A DNA stretch of 53,204 bases from Coriobacteriia bacterium (GCA_009777935.1 WRKU01000008.1:1-53204); one strand, 5' to 3'. Numbered from the stretch's first letter, positions 9,277-19,545 are shown. The notes: generated by a model from the letters alone, not told the origin. Numbers and translations: made by a program.

Positions 9277-9981
9277 CTAGTGGCCGAGATAGGCCTTCTG
9301 TACGTCCTCGTTGGCCAGCAGTTCGCGCCCCGTACCGGACAGGCTGATCTCGCCCGTTTCCATGACGTAGCCGCGATTGGCGATAGAGAGCGCGAGACTC
9401 GCGTTTTGCTCGACGAGAAGAATCGTGATGCCTTGGTCGCGCAGTTTTTGGATGACCTCGAATATCGTCTCGACGACGACCGGCGCCAGACCCATCGATG
9501 GCTCATCGAGCATCAAGAGCTCGGGTCTCCCCATCAGGCCACGTGCCATCGCAAGCATCTGCTGCTCGCCACCTGACAAGGTGCCGCCTTTTTGCGCGAT
9601 ACGCTCTTCAAGCCGCGGAAAGAGTTCGAAGACGTGCGCGATGTCCTCTTTGATACCGGCCGAGTCTTTGCGCAGATACGCGCCCATTTCGAGGTTTTCC
9701 TTCACCGTCATGCGTCCAAAGATGCGGCGCCCTTCCGGCACCTGCACGACATGGCGCGCCGCCACCTTATTGGCCGGCATACCGGCGATGTCCTCGTCCT
9801 TATAGAGAATCGTACCGGCACGCGGCTTAAGCAGCCCCGATATCGTTTGAAGCGTCGTCGACTTGCCGGCACCGTTTGCGCCGATAAGAGTGACGATTTC
9901 GCCCTCGTTGACCTCAAACGAGATGTCGCGCACGGCGTGAATCTTGCCGTAGCTCGTCGAGAGGTGCTTGATCTTAAGCAT
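9277..9981 (-). CDS. livF: Branched-chain amino acid ABC transporter ATP-binding protein
   Basis: GANGAGKSTTLQTISG, LSGGEQQMLAMARGLM; operon context. Confidence 0.93.
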   Translation of the reverse strand: MLKIKHLSTSYGKIHAVRDISFEVNEGEIVTLIGANGAGKSTTLQTISGLLKPRAGTILYKDEDIAGMPANKVAARHVVQVPEGRRIFGRMTVKENLEMGAYLRKDSAGIKEDIAHVFELFPRLEERIAQKGGTLSGGEQQMLAMARGLMGRPELLMLDEPSMGLAPVVVETIFEVIQKLRDQGITILLVEQNASLALSIANRGYVMETGEISLSGTGRELLANEDVQKAYLGH

Positions 9982-10786
9982 CGTCGCCCCCCTCGTCAAG
10001 ATGCTTCGCCATCAACGCGTCGGCGCCAAGACCCAGATACGCCTCGATGACGGCCGGGTTGTTTTGGACCTCGCGGGGTGTGCCCTGTGCAATAAGCTTG
10101 CCAAAGTCGAGCACGTAGATACGCTCGGCGATCTCCATGACGACCTTCATATCGTGTTCGATAAGAAAGACGGTGACGCCGGCGTCACGGATGCGCCCCA
10201 CCAGCAGGTTGAGCTCGGCGGTCTCTTGCGGGTTCATGCCGGCCGCCGGCTCATCAAGGCAGATGAGTTGCGGCTCGGTCGCCAGCGCACGTGCGATTTC
10301 GAGGCGACGCTGTGCGCCGTACGGTAGACTCGAAGCGAGCTCGTTGGCCACCCCTGAGAGCCCGACAAACGCGAGCCACTTCTCAGCATCGGCCTGAATC
10401 TGCTGCTCCTCTTTGCGTGCAGGGGGCGTCTTGAAGAGCGCGCCCAGTGCGCCAGTTTTGGTGCGCATGTGACGGCCGATCATAACATTTTCAATAGCAC
10501 TCAGCGCAGGAAATAGGCGAATATTCTGAAACGTACGTGAGATACCTTGGCGTGCGATGACGTGGGGCGCCTTGCCGACGATCGATGCGCCGTTAAAGAG
10601 AATGTCGCCTTCGGTCGGCTTATAGATGCCGGTAAGCATGTTGAAGTACGTTGTCTTTCCGGCGCCGTTCGGGCCGATGAGTGCGACAATCTCGCCGACA
10701 TCAACGTACATGTCGACGTTATCGACGGCCGTCAATCCCCCGAAGCGAATCGTGGCGCCGCGCGCTTCCATCAGGTGCGAGGTCAT
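9974..10786 (-). CDS. livG: Branched-chain amino acid ABC transporter ATP-binding protein
   Basis: GPNGAGKTTYFNMLTGIYKPTEG, GISRTFQNIRLF. Confidence 0.93.
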   Translation of the reverse strand: MTSHLMEARGATIRFGGLTAVDNVDMYVDVGEIVALIGPNGAGKTTYFNMLTGIYKPTEGDILFNGASIVGKAPHVIARQGISRTFQNIRLFPALSAIENVMIGRHMRTKTGALGALFKTPPARKEEQQIQADAEKWLAFVGLSGVANELASSLPYGAQRRLEIARALATEPQLICLDEPAAGMNPQETAELNLLVGRIRDAGVTVFLIEHDMKVVMEIAERIYVLDFGKLIAQGTPREVQNNPAVIEAYLGLGADALMAKHLDEGGDDA

Positions 10787-12009
10787 GCGCGCCCCCTCGT
10801 CGAGTTCGCGCGATCTCCGGGCTCACGTGCGTCGAGCTCGTGCCCATCGATGGCATCGTATTCGCCAAGCAGTTCACGCGCGCGGCGTGTCTGGGGAATT
10901 AACCCTTGCGGACGCACGGCCATCATGAAGACCATCAGCGCACCAAAGACGAGATAGCGATAGTTCGAGATAGCCGAAACGGTCTCGGCCGACAGATTGC
11001 CAAACCACCCGGCCGAGGCAAAGCCACGGATAAACTCGGGGATGCCCTGAATCGCAAGTGCACCGAAGATGACGCCCGGAATCGAACCCATACCGCCGAT
11101 AACGACGATAGCAAGCACGAGCACCGACTCGAGGAACGTGAACGACTCGGGGCTGACAAACGCCTGGAAATAGCTGAACGTCACCCCGGCGATGCCGCCG
11201 AAAAACGCACCGATGACAAACGCGTAGAGCTTCGCCACCGTGGTGTTGACGCCCATCGCTTGTGCGGCGACCTCGTCCTCGCGCACCGCAGCCCAGCTGC
11301 GACCAAGGCGCGAGTTGTCGAGATTACGGATAACGAGAATCGAAAGGGCGACGAGCGCAAAGATGACAAAGTACCAGTATATATTCGAGGTAAAGGTGAA
11401 CTCGAAGTTATTGCCAATCGTAAAGTGGACATTACGACGCAGCCACGCCAGGCCGGCCGGGGCGGCAAGCGAATCACCGGATCCGGGAAGGCCGGCAGCA
11501 CCGTTCGTAATGCCGAAGATGTTGTTCGTCAAGCAGATACGTACGATCTCGCCGAAGCCGAGTGTAACGATTGCCAGATAGTCACCGCGCAGCCGCATGA
11601 CCGGCAGGCCCAGCAGCAGACCGACAACGCATGCAACGAGGCCACCGATAGGGAGCACTAAAAAGTACGACCATCCCTCAAGTGTCTCGCCCAGAAGTCC
11701 GGCCAGCGGAATGCCGACCCACATCGCCACATACGCGCCGACGGCATAAAACGCGATGCGCCCAAAGTCGAGCAGTCCCGCGTAGCCGACGACGATGTTG
11801 AGGCCCAGCGCAAGTATGATATAGAGCCCGATAACGGCGATGATGCGAATCATAAAGAGTTGGCCAAAGCCCTGGAACAGAATCGGCGCGACGATGACGG
11901 CGGCGACAAGCAGTGCAATGCCTATTTTTTGCGCCGCCGTCATCTTGCCGGCGGTAAAGAGCGGCTTTGCCGTGACTCCTTTGAGGCGCTCTGCGATGAG
12001 TTCTCTCAT
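10783..12009 (-). CDS. livM: Branched-chain amino acid ABC transporter permease
   Basis: GLNIVVGYAGLLDFGRIAFYAVGAYVA...VIGGMGSIPGVIFGA. Confidence 0.93.
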   Translation of the reverse strand: MRELIAERLKGVTAKPLFTAGKMTAAQKIGIALLVAAVIVAPILFQGFGQLFMIRIIAVIGLYIILALGLNIVVGYAGLLDFGRIAFYAVGAYVAMWVGIPLAGLLGETLEGWSYFLVLPIGGLVACVVGLLLGLPVMRLRGDYLAIVTLGFGEIVRICLTNNIFGITNGAAGLPGSGDSLAAPAGLAWLRRNVHFTIGNNFEFTFTSNIYWYFVIFALVALSILVIRNLDNSRLGRSWAAVREDEVAAQAMGVNTTVAKLYAFVIGAFFGGIAGVTFSYFQAFVSPESFTFLESVLVLAIVVIGGMGSIPGVIFGALAIQGIPEFIRGFASAGWFGNLSAETVSAISNYRYLVFGALMVFMMAVRPQGLIPQTRRARELLGEYDAIDGHELDAREPGDRANSTRGRA

Positions 12010-12013
12010 GTCG

Positions 12014-12961
12014 CTACACCTTCTCGACTACCGACTCGCCGAGCAGCCCGCCCGGTCTAAAGATGAGCACGATAATGAGAATCGCAAAGGCGACGACGTC
12101 CTTATAGCCCGTCGAGATAAAGCCGGCCGTCATCGACTCGATAATGCCCAGCATAAACCCACCGAGCATCGCTCCACGCAGGTTGCCGATACCGCCCAAC
12201 ACGGCCGCGGTAAAGGCCTTGATGCCGGGGAAAAATCCCATGTTAAAGATGACCGCGCCGTAGTACATGCCGTGAAAGATACCGGCGACCGCACCGAGCG
12301 CAGGTCCGATAAAGAACGTCGCCGCGATAACCTTGTTGATGTTGATGCCCATCAGCTGGGCAGCACCGCGATCCTGGCTCGTGGCGCGCATCGCCTTGCC
12401 CATCTTGGTCTTAGAGACGAGCGTATCGAGCCCGATGAGCAGGATAATAGACGTGACGACGATGAATATTTTCAATGAATTGATACCGTAGCCAAAGTTA
12501 ACGACCGGAAAGACATTCGGAAACGCGATGGCGCGCGAGTCGACCCAGAGCAACACCGCATTCTGTAGAAATATCGATACACCGATCGCCGAGATAAGCG
12601 GCGCGAGTCGCGGTGCATTACGCAGGGGCCGATAGGCGACACGCTCGATAAGCATACCGAGGAGCCCCGTCACAATCCCGGAGAATATAAAGACGATGGC
12701 AAACATGATTATCAGCCCAAAGATCGAGCCGGTGAAAAACTGCTGCATCCCCTCAAGTCCGAGCGTTGCCGCACCCCATTCAGGGTCAGAGAAAAACTTT
12801 AAGCTGAAAAGTCCTACGTACGCACCCACCATAAACATCTCGGCGTGCGCAAAGTTAATCATCAACAGAATGCCGTACACCAAGGTATAACCCAGGGCGA
12901 TAAGTGCATACATACCGCCCAGGGTTATCCCATTGACAAGCTGCTGAATAAAGATATCCAT
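12014..12961 (-). CDS. livH: Branched-chain amino acid ABC transporter permease
   Basis: QLVNGITLGGMYALIALGYTLVYGILLMINFAHAEMFMVGAYVG. Confidence 0.94.
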   Translation of the reverse strand: MDIFIQQLVNGITLGGMYALIALGYTLVYGILLMINFAHAEMFMVGAYVGLFSLKFFSDPEWGAATLGLEGMQQFFTGSIFGLIIMFAIVFIFSGIVTGLLGMLIERVAYRPLRNAPRLAPLISAIGVSIFLQNAVLLWVDSRAIAFPNVFPVVNFGYGINSLKIFIVVTSIILLIGLDTLVSKTKMGKAMRATSQDRGAAQLMGININKVIAATFFIGPALGAVAGIFHGMYYGAVIFNMGFFPGIKAFTAAVLGGIGNLRGAMLGGFMLGIIESMTAGFISTGYKDVVAFAILIIVLIFRPGGLLGESVVEKV

Positions 12962-13006
12962 ATGCGAGCTACGTCGGTAATGCCCTCGTTAGCTACTCAT
13001 AGGTCG

Positions 13007-14206
13007 CTATTGGATTGACGCCGGATCGACGAAGACCCACTCGCCGTCCTCGACACGATAGAGCGAGATGATCTTATTGTTCGTGTCACCATTCTCATCG
13101 AACGAGATCTCACCGGTCACGCCGTCGAATCGGATGTTCTCAAGCGCGTCCAGGAGTGCTTCGCGCCCGGCCGGACTCGTGAGACTGCTCACCTCTGCAG
13201 AGGCCTCAACGGCGGCCTTCATGATAGCCATCGCGGCATCGTAAGAGAACGCGCTGAACGTACCGGCAGGCTCACCGAAGCGGTCCTCGTAATCCTCGAC
13301 AAAGACGCGTGCCGAAGGCAGGCTGTCGATAGGAGCGCCGACGTTCGTGGCGTAGTCGCCCTCAGCTGCATCGCCGGCAAGGTCGATCCAGTCCTGCTCT
13401 TGGATACCGTCGCCACCCATAACCGGTGCGGCTACTCCTGCATCGGTAAGCTGTTTAGAGAACAGCGCGCCTGCGTTATACATGCCGCCATAGAAGACGA
13501 TATCGGGGTTCTCGGCGCTGATGCGCGTTGCGAGTGCGTTGAAGTCGGTATCGACGTCCTTGGTCTTCTCGGTCATCAAGACCTCGCCACCGAGCTCTTC
13601 AAAGGCTTCGGCGAAGAAGGTGGCCAGACCCTCGCCGTACGGCGTTGAGTCATCGATGACAACGGCGGTCGTATAGCCCATATCAAGTGCGTACTGAGCA
13701 CCGGCTGGACCCTGTAGGTCGTCGGTTGCGCAAGTACGGAATACGCCGGGTAGGCCCTGGCGTGTCAGATCAGGATTCGTCGATCCGGGCGAGACCATCA
13801 CGACGCCTGCATCGCTATAGACCTTCGAGGCCGGAATCGAGGCACCGCTGTTGTAATGGCCAACGACGCCAATAAGATTACTGTCAGATACGAGCGTGTT
13901 CGCAACGGTAACGGCCGTCTTAGGGTCGCCCATGTCATCGCCCTCGACCATCCGGAACTGGATGCCGGCATCGCGCGCCTCATCCGAGTCGTTAAACGTC
14001 TCGATGGCGAGCTGCGCACCACGTTTGATATCTTGGCCCTGTGCAACCGAACCCTGCGTGAACGGCGAGGCTACACCGATCGTGTAGGTCGTCACGCCGT
14101 CGGCAGCGCTATCGTTCGCATCGCCACCACAGCCAACGAGCGCAAACGCAAGCACGAATGCGAGCATGGCGGTAGCAAAAAGAGTTGCCCCGGTCTTAAG
14201 TTTCAT
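13007..14206 (-). CDS. livK: Branched-chain amino acid ABC transporter substrate-binding lipoprotein
   Basis: MKLKTGATLFATAMLAFVLAFALVGCGGD lipobox; Leu/Ile/Val-binding fold sequence. Confidence 0.92.
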   Translation of the reverse strand: MKLKTGATLFATAMLAFVLAFALVGCGGDANDSAADGVTTYTIGVASPFTQGSVAQGQDIKRGAQLAIETFNDSDEARDAGIQFRMVEGDDMGDPKTAVTVANTLVSDSNLIGVVGHYNSGASIPASKVYSDAGVVMVSPGSTNPDLTRQGLPGVFRTCATDDLQGPAGAQYALDMGYTTAVVIDDSTPYGEGLATFFAEAFEELGGEVLMTEKTKDVDTDFNALATRISAENPDIVFYGGMYNAGALFSKQLTDAGVAAPVMGGDGIQEQDWIDLAGDAAEGDYATNVGAPIDSLPSARVFVEDYEDRFGEPAGTFSAFSYDAAMAIMKAAVEASAEVSSLTSPAGREALLDALENIRFDGVTGEISFDENGDTNNKIISLYRVEDGEWVFVDPASIQ

Positions 14207-14282
14207 AGCACGTTCCTTCCTCACTTTACGCCAAAGGTTCCACAGTTTACACTGTGTTAACTTAATAGAATAGCATAAAAAA

Positions 14283-15782
14283 TTAGTTGGTGGCAGCAAG
14301 AATAGTCTCAAAGAGCGCACGCACACCCTCGATAACGCGTGGTCCGGGACGCATCACGAGGTCGGCATCGACCTCAAAGACGCGACCTTGTTTTACCGCA
14401 TTGAGCGCGTCAAATCCGGGCCTCTCCTCGATGGTCTCTATGCTGCTTCCGCTCGTGCTCGTGAAAACGATAAGATACGGTTTAGCCGCCACGACATCTT
14501 CAACTAAAAGTGTGATGTAACCGGTTTCGGTGACGATGTTTTCGCCACCGGCAAGAATGAGCATATCGTTAATGAGCGTGCCTTGACCTGCGCCAATAAA
14601 GGGATCGGCCTCGATTTCAACAAACATCGGCACCGGCACGATATCGCCCATCTGCTCCTCGACATCGCGTTCAATTTGTGTAAGTTCTTCCTTGAGATCG
14701 GTCACGAGCACACGCGCCTGAGGCGCGGCGCCAACGGCCGCTCCAATCGCAAGTATTGAGTCAAGCGTATGCTCTACCGTTGTCGGAGCAGCGACGAAGA
14801 CTGCTGCGGATAGCCCCTCAGACATCGTAAGCGCTTCGGCTTGCTCGACGCTTTCCACAAAGATGAGATTGGGCGAAAGTGCCTCGACCTCGGACAGATA
14901 ATCACCGTCAACTGCCACCTCTACGACTCTGTCATCAACCTCAAGCGCGAAGAGAGTCTCGGTAGCAGCCGGAGTCAGCGAGACGATACGCTCGACCGGC
15001 TGAACGACTTCGACGGTGCGTCCAACACTGTCGGTAACGGTCACGTTCATGGCATCGTCGTAACCTGAGGCAGCGCCGCATCCGGTAAGTGCGATGGCCA
15101 CTATCACGAGGCATGCCGCCAACGGAAGCGTCCTCTTTTTCTCGAGCATCGCCAGCGTGCTCGCCAGACCTATCGCCGTGACGATGTGGCACACCACCAT
15201 CGAGAAAAACAGTATCCGAATGAGCGTATCGGGCGAGTTCAGCACGGGATTGTTGGGGTGGAGCGCGCGCCCAGCCGTCATCGCCCAGGCAAGTGCAGAA
15301 AAGGCGATAACGATGAAGGCGATGTCGGCGAAGGCGCGCGCCTTACGGCTGTCAAGGACAAGCGGCAGCAGTAAGACGATAAGGCCGAGACACAAGATAA
15401 TGACGTTTGCCATAAGACGCGGATCAGCGCGCATACCATCAAAAAGTGAGATACTCGATGCTGAAAAGTCCCAGACCTGCCAGGCCGAGGTGAATCCCAG
15501 TACCGCACCGACCGTCCAGAGTCCCACAATCGTCCAGCGCCACGCGCTCAGCCAGCGCCACGCACGCTCGTTATTACGCACGAGAAACCAGATGACGCAC
15601 GCCGCATAGAGTGCAAACATCATAAGCGTTGCCCACGTCATCGCGCCGTGATAGACCGGCAGGCGTGCTTTCGTGCCAAGCCCTTCGACGGCCGGAAAAC
15701 GCAACGCAAAGAAGAGTGCGCCAAAGATTCCGAGGAGCGTTACGCTCAGCGGTATGGCGATACGTTTCATGGTCGCACTCAT
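14283..15782 (-). CDS. Fusion: N-terminal CcmC/CcsA-like 6-TM domain + internal lipobox + BtuF/FecB-like periplasmic binding domain
   Basis: RLPVYHGAMTWATLMM..., FTSAWQVWDFSAS, LHPNNPVL; then KKRTLPLAACLVIVAIALTGCG and TDSVGRTVEVVQPVERIVSLTPAATETLFAL; ATGA overlap with upstream gene, GGAAGGAG RBS. Confidence 0.75.
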   Translation of the reverse strand: MSATMKRIAIPLSVTLLGIFGALFFALRFPAVEGLGTKARLPVYHGAMTWATLMMFALYAACVIWFLVRNNERAWRWLSAWRWTIVGLWTVGAVLGFTSAWQVWDFSASSISLFDGMRADPRLMANVIILCLGLIVLLLPLVLDSRKARAFADIAFIVIAFSALAWAMTAGRALHPNNPVLNSPDTLIRILFFSMVVCHIVTAIGLASTLAMLEKKRTLPLAACLVIVAIALTGCGAASGYDDAMNVTVTDSVGRTVEVVQPVERIVSLTPAATETLFALEVDDRVVEVAVDGDYLSEVEALSPNLIFVESVEQAEALTMSEGLSAAVFVAAPTTVEHTLDSILAIGAAVGAAPQARVLVTDLKEELTQIERDVEEQMGDIVPVPMFVEIEADPFIGAGQGTLINDMLILAGGENIVTETGYITLLVEDVVAAKPYLIVFTSTSGSSIETIEERPGFDALNAVKQGRVFEVDADLVMRPGPRVIEGVRALFETILAATN

Positions 15783-17335
15783 CGTACTCCTTCCGTACGG
15801 GGAAGCCACGTATGGCGGCGTGCCTGCGTGAAGTCGTCTCGTTCACCAAGCAATGATACCCTGACGACCCCACTCGTAACGGATGCGTCAACAAAAAATC
15901 CTTGGCCCACATAGATGCCAGCGTGGTGAATTGGATTGCCAAAAAAGATAGTATCACCAGCAATAAGTTCCTCGGCTGAAATGACCTCGTGTCCGACCAT
16001 CGCCTGTTGTGCGGCGGTGCGCGGGAGCGTTACGCCATGCTGGGCGTAGACAAACTGCACCAGCCCCGAAGCATCGAATCCGTAGCGGTTCGCGCCGCCA
16101 AAAACATACGGGATGCCGCGATACGACAGCGCCGTTGCTGCCGGGCTCATGGGGTCGACGGCCAGCCCCGGCATCGTCCCAAGCCCAATCTGTGCAGCAC
16201 GCACCGACTCTTGCTGCTCGAGCAGTTCGCGGTACGCACCGATAATACGTGCTGCTTCCGGGCTCTGCGCGGCGAGCAGCTCCTCGCTCAAGCGATTACG
16301 CTCCTCGATTTCGTATCGGCGTGCCTGAAGTTCAAACTCAAGGCTCGCCGCCTCATCTTGATCGATATAGAGCTGCTGGAGCTCGCGTTGTTGAAGCAAA
16401 CGCTCGGCGGCGATGCGCTCCATACGCCCGTTATCGACCGCATTGATCTTGGTGACGTAGTCAAGTCGCCGAATAAAGTCTCGAATCGAACCAGCGTCGA
16501 GCAACATCATAATAAACACCGTGTCGCCAGTTTTGTAGAGTTCGACGGCACGCTCGGAAAGCAGCCGGGACTGTCGCATGTAGGCTTCGGTAAGAGCGAC
16601 CAGATCGGTCTCACGTTGCACAATGTCGCTCTGGACGATAGTGAGCCGCTCACGTGCCGCGTTATAGGCTTCGACGGCACGCTCGGTATCGCGCTCCAAG
16701 ACGGCGAGCTGCGATAGGTACGTCTCGAGCTGTGTGCGTAGCTGCGGAGTAGCTGCATCAAGAAGAGCATGATAGTCGCGTGCAATACCCTCCTCGACCT
16801 CGGCAAATGATTCGACAGGTGGCGTAGCGAACGCCGGTGTCGGAGAAATAAACGCGGCTATCACGAGAACGATCGTCGCCCACACGCAGGCAAGCAACCA
16901 CGAAGCGATAACGTCACTCGGCCAGTGAACACCCAGATAGACGCGTGAAATACCGACGATAATCGCGTAGAACAAGCAGCCGACGATAGCGATAATCTTC
17001 GGCAACGTTGGCAGCGTCGGCGTGGTGATGAGCGCCCCGATAGTCGCCAGCGCTAAACACATCGATGCCATCGAGTGTCCCGATGGAAAGCTCGTCGAAC
17101 GTGGTTTTTTGATGAGCGCATCGGCCTCATTGGGGCGCACACGCTTAAAGAGCGGTTTGAGTCCATTGGCCAGAATTGTGCCGCCCATTACCAAAATGGC
17201 AGCAAACTCGGCGTCATTCACGCGCCCGAGCCGCACAAGGGTGAGGATGAGCGCTATCGTCAAGACACTCACGCCGATGGTGCCACCAGCGTACGTCATG
17301 AACTTCATGAAGCGCGTCAACATGGTGCGTTGCAT
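15779..17335 (-). CDS. PAP2-family phosphatase fused to coiled coil and NlpC/P60-like domain lacking the catalytic Cys
   Basis: KPLFKRVRPNE...SFPSGHSM...SRVYLGVHWPSDV; coiled coil; GIPYVFGGANRYGFDASGLVQFVYAQHGVTLPRTAAQQ. Confidence 0.9.
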   Translation of the reverse strand: MQRTMLTRFMKFMTYAGGTIGVSVLTIALILTLVRLGRVNDAEFAAILVMGGTILANGLKPLFKRVRPNEADALIKKPRSTSFPSGHSMASMCLALATIGALITTPTLPTLPKIIAIVGCLFYAIIVGISRVYLGVHWPSDVIASWLLACVWATIVLVIAAFISPTPAFATPPVESFAEVEEGIARDYHALLDAATPQLRTQLETYLSQLAVLERDTERAVEAYNAARERLTIVQSDIVQRETDLVALTEAYMRQSRLLSERAVELYKTGDTVFIMMLLDAGSIRDFIRRLDYVTKINAVDNGRMERIAAERLLQQRELQQLYIDQDEAASLEFELQARRYEIEERNRLSEELLAAQSPEAARIIGAYRELLEQQESVRAAQIGLGTMPGLAVDPMSPAATALSYRGIPYVFGGANRYGFDASGLVQFVYAQHGVTLPRTAAQQAMVGHEVISAEELIAGDTIFFGNPIHHAGIYVGQGFFVDASVTSGVVRVSLLGERDDFTQARRHTWLPRTEGVR

Positions 17336-17336
17336 C

Positions 17337-18338
17337 TTACCCCAGAAGCTTGGCCGCGACCTGTTTTTTGCGGCTAAGCATGCCGTCCATCCAGGCACTG
17401 CCCTTCGAGAGATTGCATCCGAATATGTGCTCTATCGACGCCCGATTGCCAACGGCGTAGAGCTCGGAGCCTTCGGCAATGATATCGGTCGCCATAAAGA
17501 GGAACGTATCGTAACCGTGTGCGGCGGCGAGCTCGCCCATCGTGGCCAGTATCGTGTCGTGATGCTCTTTGACCTCGGCAAGCTCGACGGTCTCGAACTG
17601 CACGACGGCAACGGTCTCATCGCCACACCGATACTCCTTGAGGTCGCTCGTCAATACGGCAGCTACATCGAGCGGTTTACCGTCACGGCGACTTTGCAGT
17701 ATCTCAAGCCCGAAGGCGAGGTAGTCGTCGATGCCGGCGCGCGTGGCGAGCTCGGCAGCGACGGTGCGGTCAGTATCGGTCGTCGTCGGCGACTTGAGCA
17801 TCACGGTGTCGGTCATGATGGCCGAGAGCAAGAGCCCGGCGATAGCCGGCTCGGGTTCGAGGCCGAGTGCGGCGTAGCGCAGAGCGACGACGGTCGCTGT
17901 CGCGCCGACGGGCAGGTTCACAAACAAGATAGGCGCGGCGGTCTGGATATCGCCGATACGATGATGATCGATAACCTCGACGACGTCGGCGCGATCGATG
18001 TCGGCGGCCGACTGGCTCATCTCGTTGTGGTCGACGAGGATGCAGCGATACGGCGCACAATCCGCGCGGGCCGCCGACATCGCGGCGCTCGCCGCGCGCG
18101 CGTCCTCAAAGAGCGCCGGCTCCTCGACACCGAAGCGTGCGAAGACCCACGACGCGTCGGCCGGCATCGGCCCCAGGCGCACCGGCACGTAGGCGCATGC
18201 GTCGGCCGACGCGTCATCAGACGCACCGGCGACAGCGGCAGCGTTCTTGAGTGCAGCGTACGCCACTGCACTCGAGATCGAGTCGTTGTCGGGATTTTTG
18301 TGCCCGAAGACATAGATGGGCTGAGTCAATTCATCCAT
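17337..18338 (-). CDS. ppaC: Manganese-dependent inorganic pyrophosphatase (DHH family)
   Basis: YVFGHKNPDNDSISSAVAYA; VDHNEMSQS; EVIDHHRIGD. Confidence 0.93.
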   Translation of the reverse strand: MDELTQPIYVFGHKNPDNDSISSAVAYAALKNAAAVAGASDDASADACAYVPVRLGPMPADASWVFARFGVEEPALFEDARAASAAMSAARADCAPYRCILVDHNEMSQSAADIDRADVVEVIDHHRIGDIQTAAPILFVNLPVGATATVVALRYAALGLEPEPAIAGLLLSAIMTDTVMLKSPTTTDTDRTVAAELATRAGIDDYLAFGLEILQSRRDGKPLDVAAVLTSDLKEYRCGDETVAVVQFETVELAEVKEHHDTILATMGELAAAHGYDTFLFMATDIIAEGSELYAVGNRASIEHIFGCNLSKGSAWMDGMLSRKKQVAAKLLG

Positions 18339-19536
18339 GAAAGAGCTCCTCTACTACACGATATCCTGGGTCGATGCACCAGCCGGTGGCCATAGCAGCG
18401 ACCTCCGAGTAAGCGGCAGCCTCATCGGGCTCGATGCCGCTCCCCCACAGCACAAACGGCACCGGCGCGTGAATGTGTGTCTTGAGCGCGACAGGCGTGG
18501 GATGGTCGGGCGTAGCAAGAATACGCGTAAAGCCGTGGGTGGCCGCGTAGTCGAGCAACGCTGGAACGATGAGTGCATCGATAGCTTCGAGAGCCTCGAT
18601 TTTACCGGCCAGATCGCCGTCGTGCCCGGCCTCATCGGGTGACTCGACGTGGATGACAACGAGATCGTGCTCGTTGAGTGCACGCAGCGCGCCGTGAGCC
18701 TGCGCGGCGTAATCGTTGTCTTGTGAGTCGGTCACGCCCGTAATGTCGAGCTTGGTGTAGCCAAACAGCTGGGCAAGCCCGTGGAGCAGCCCTACGCCGC
18801 TCGTCAGCGCACCGGTCTTATGGTAGGTATCGGCCAGCGTCGGCAGGTGTGCCGGCGTCGTCGAGGGCCAGACCGCCCACAGGTCGGTCACCGGCAGACG
18901 TCCTTCGTCCTGCAACGCGGCGTTTGCGGCGACGAGTTGCTCGTCGGTCGTGAGCAGATCACGAGCGCGCGCGGTGTAGCCGGCAATAAGCGCTGCGCCG
19001 GGACCGTCGGGCAGATAAGGTGCGACGGCTTTGTCTGAGATATCGTGTGCAGGCGTAAAGCACGTGTCCATGAGCTCGGGGTGTCCCTTGACGACGAGAA
19101 TATGGCGATAGGCCACGCCGGGATAGAGCGTAAAGATGTCGTCGTTGAGCTTGGCAGCGAGGCGCTCGACGATGGGAAGGGCGTGGTGCGAAGGGATCGA
19201 GCCGGCGCTAAAAGAGCGCATAATGCCGTCCTCGAGCGTGACGGTGTTGATGCGCAGCGCGACCTCATCAGGGGCAAGCTCGATACCGAGCGCCGCGCCC
19301 TCGATAGCGGCACGACCGACGTAGTTGGCGGCCGGGTCAAAGCCGAGCAACGCCGTGCACGCGGCCGAGGAGGAGGGCTCGAGACCCTCAGGTACCGTTG
19401 CCGCCATGCCGACGCGCCCCTCGCGCGCGAGCCGGTCGAGATGGGGCGTGTACGCCGCTTCAAGGGGCGTGCGTCCACCGAGCTCGTCGAGTGGGAGGTC
19501 GGAGGCGCCATCGAGGATGAGGGTGATATATTTCAT
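18331..19536 (-). CDS. apgM: Cofactor-independent phosphoglycerate mutase (archaeal type)
   Basis: MKYITLILDGASDLPLDELGGRTPLEAAYTPHLDRLAREG; ATPDHPTPVALKTH. Confidence 0.9.
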   Translation of the reverse strand: MKYITLILDGASDLPLDELGGRTPLEAAYTPHLDRLAREGRVGMAATVPEGLEPSSSAACTALLGFDPAANYVGRAAIEGAALGIELAPDEVALRINTVTLEDGIMRSFSAGSIPSHHALPIVERLAAKLNDDIFTLYPGVAYRHILVVKGHPELMDTCFTPAHDISDKAVAPYLPDGPGAALIAGYTARARDLLTTDEQLVAANAALQDEGRLPVTDLWAVWPSTTPAHLPTLADTYHKTGALTSGVGLLHGLAQLFGYTKLDITGVTDSQDNDYAAQAHGALRALNEHDLVVIHVESPDEAGHDGDLAGKIEALEAIDALIVPALLDYAATHGFTRILATPDHPTPVALKTHIHAPVPFVLWGSGIEPDEAAAYSEVAAMATGWCIDPGYRVVEELFHG

Positions 19537-19545
19537 GATAGATAG

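Noticed and set aside
17022-18395. 457-aa + strand ORF antisense to ppaC and the PAP2 fusion
   Set aside because: Spans opposite-strand genes with clear family motifs; composition of the product is Arg/Asp-rich shadow translation.
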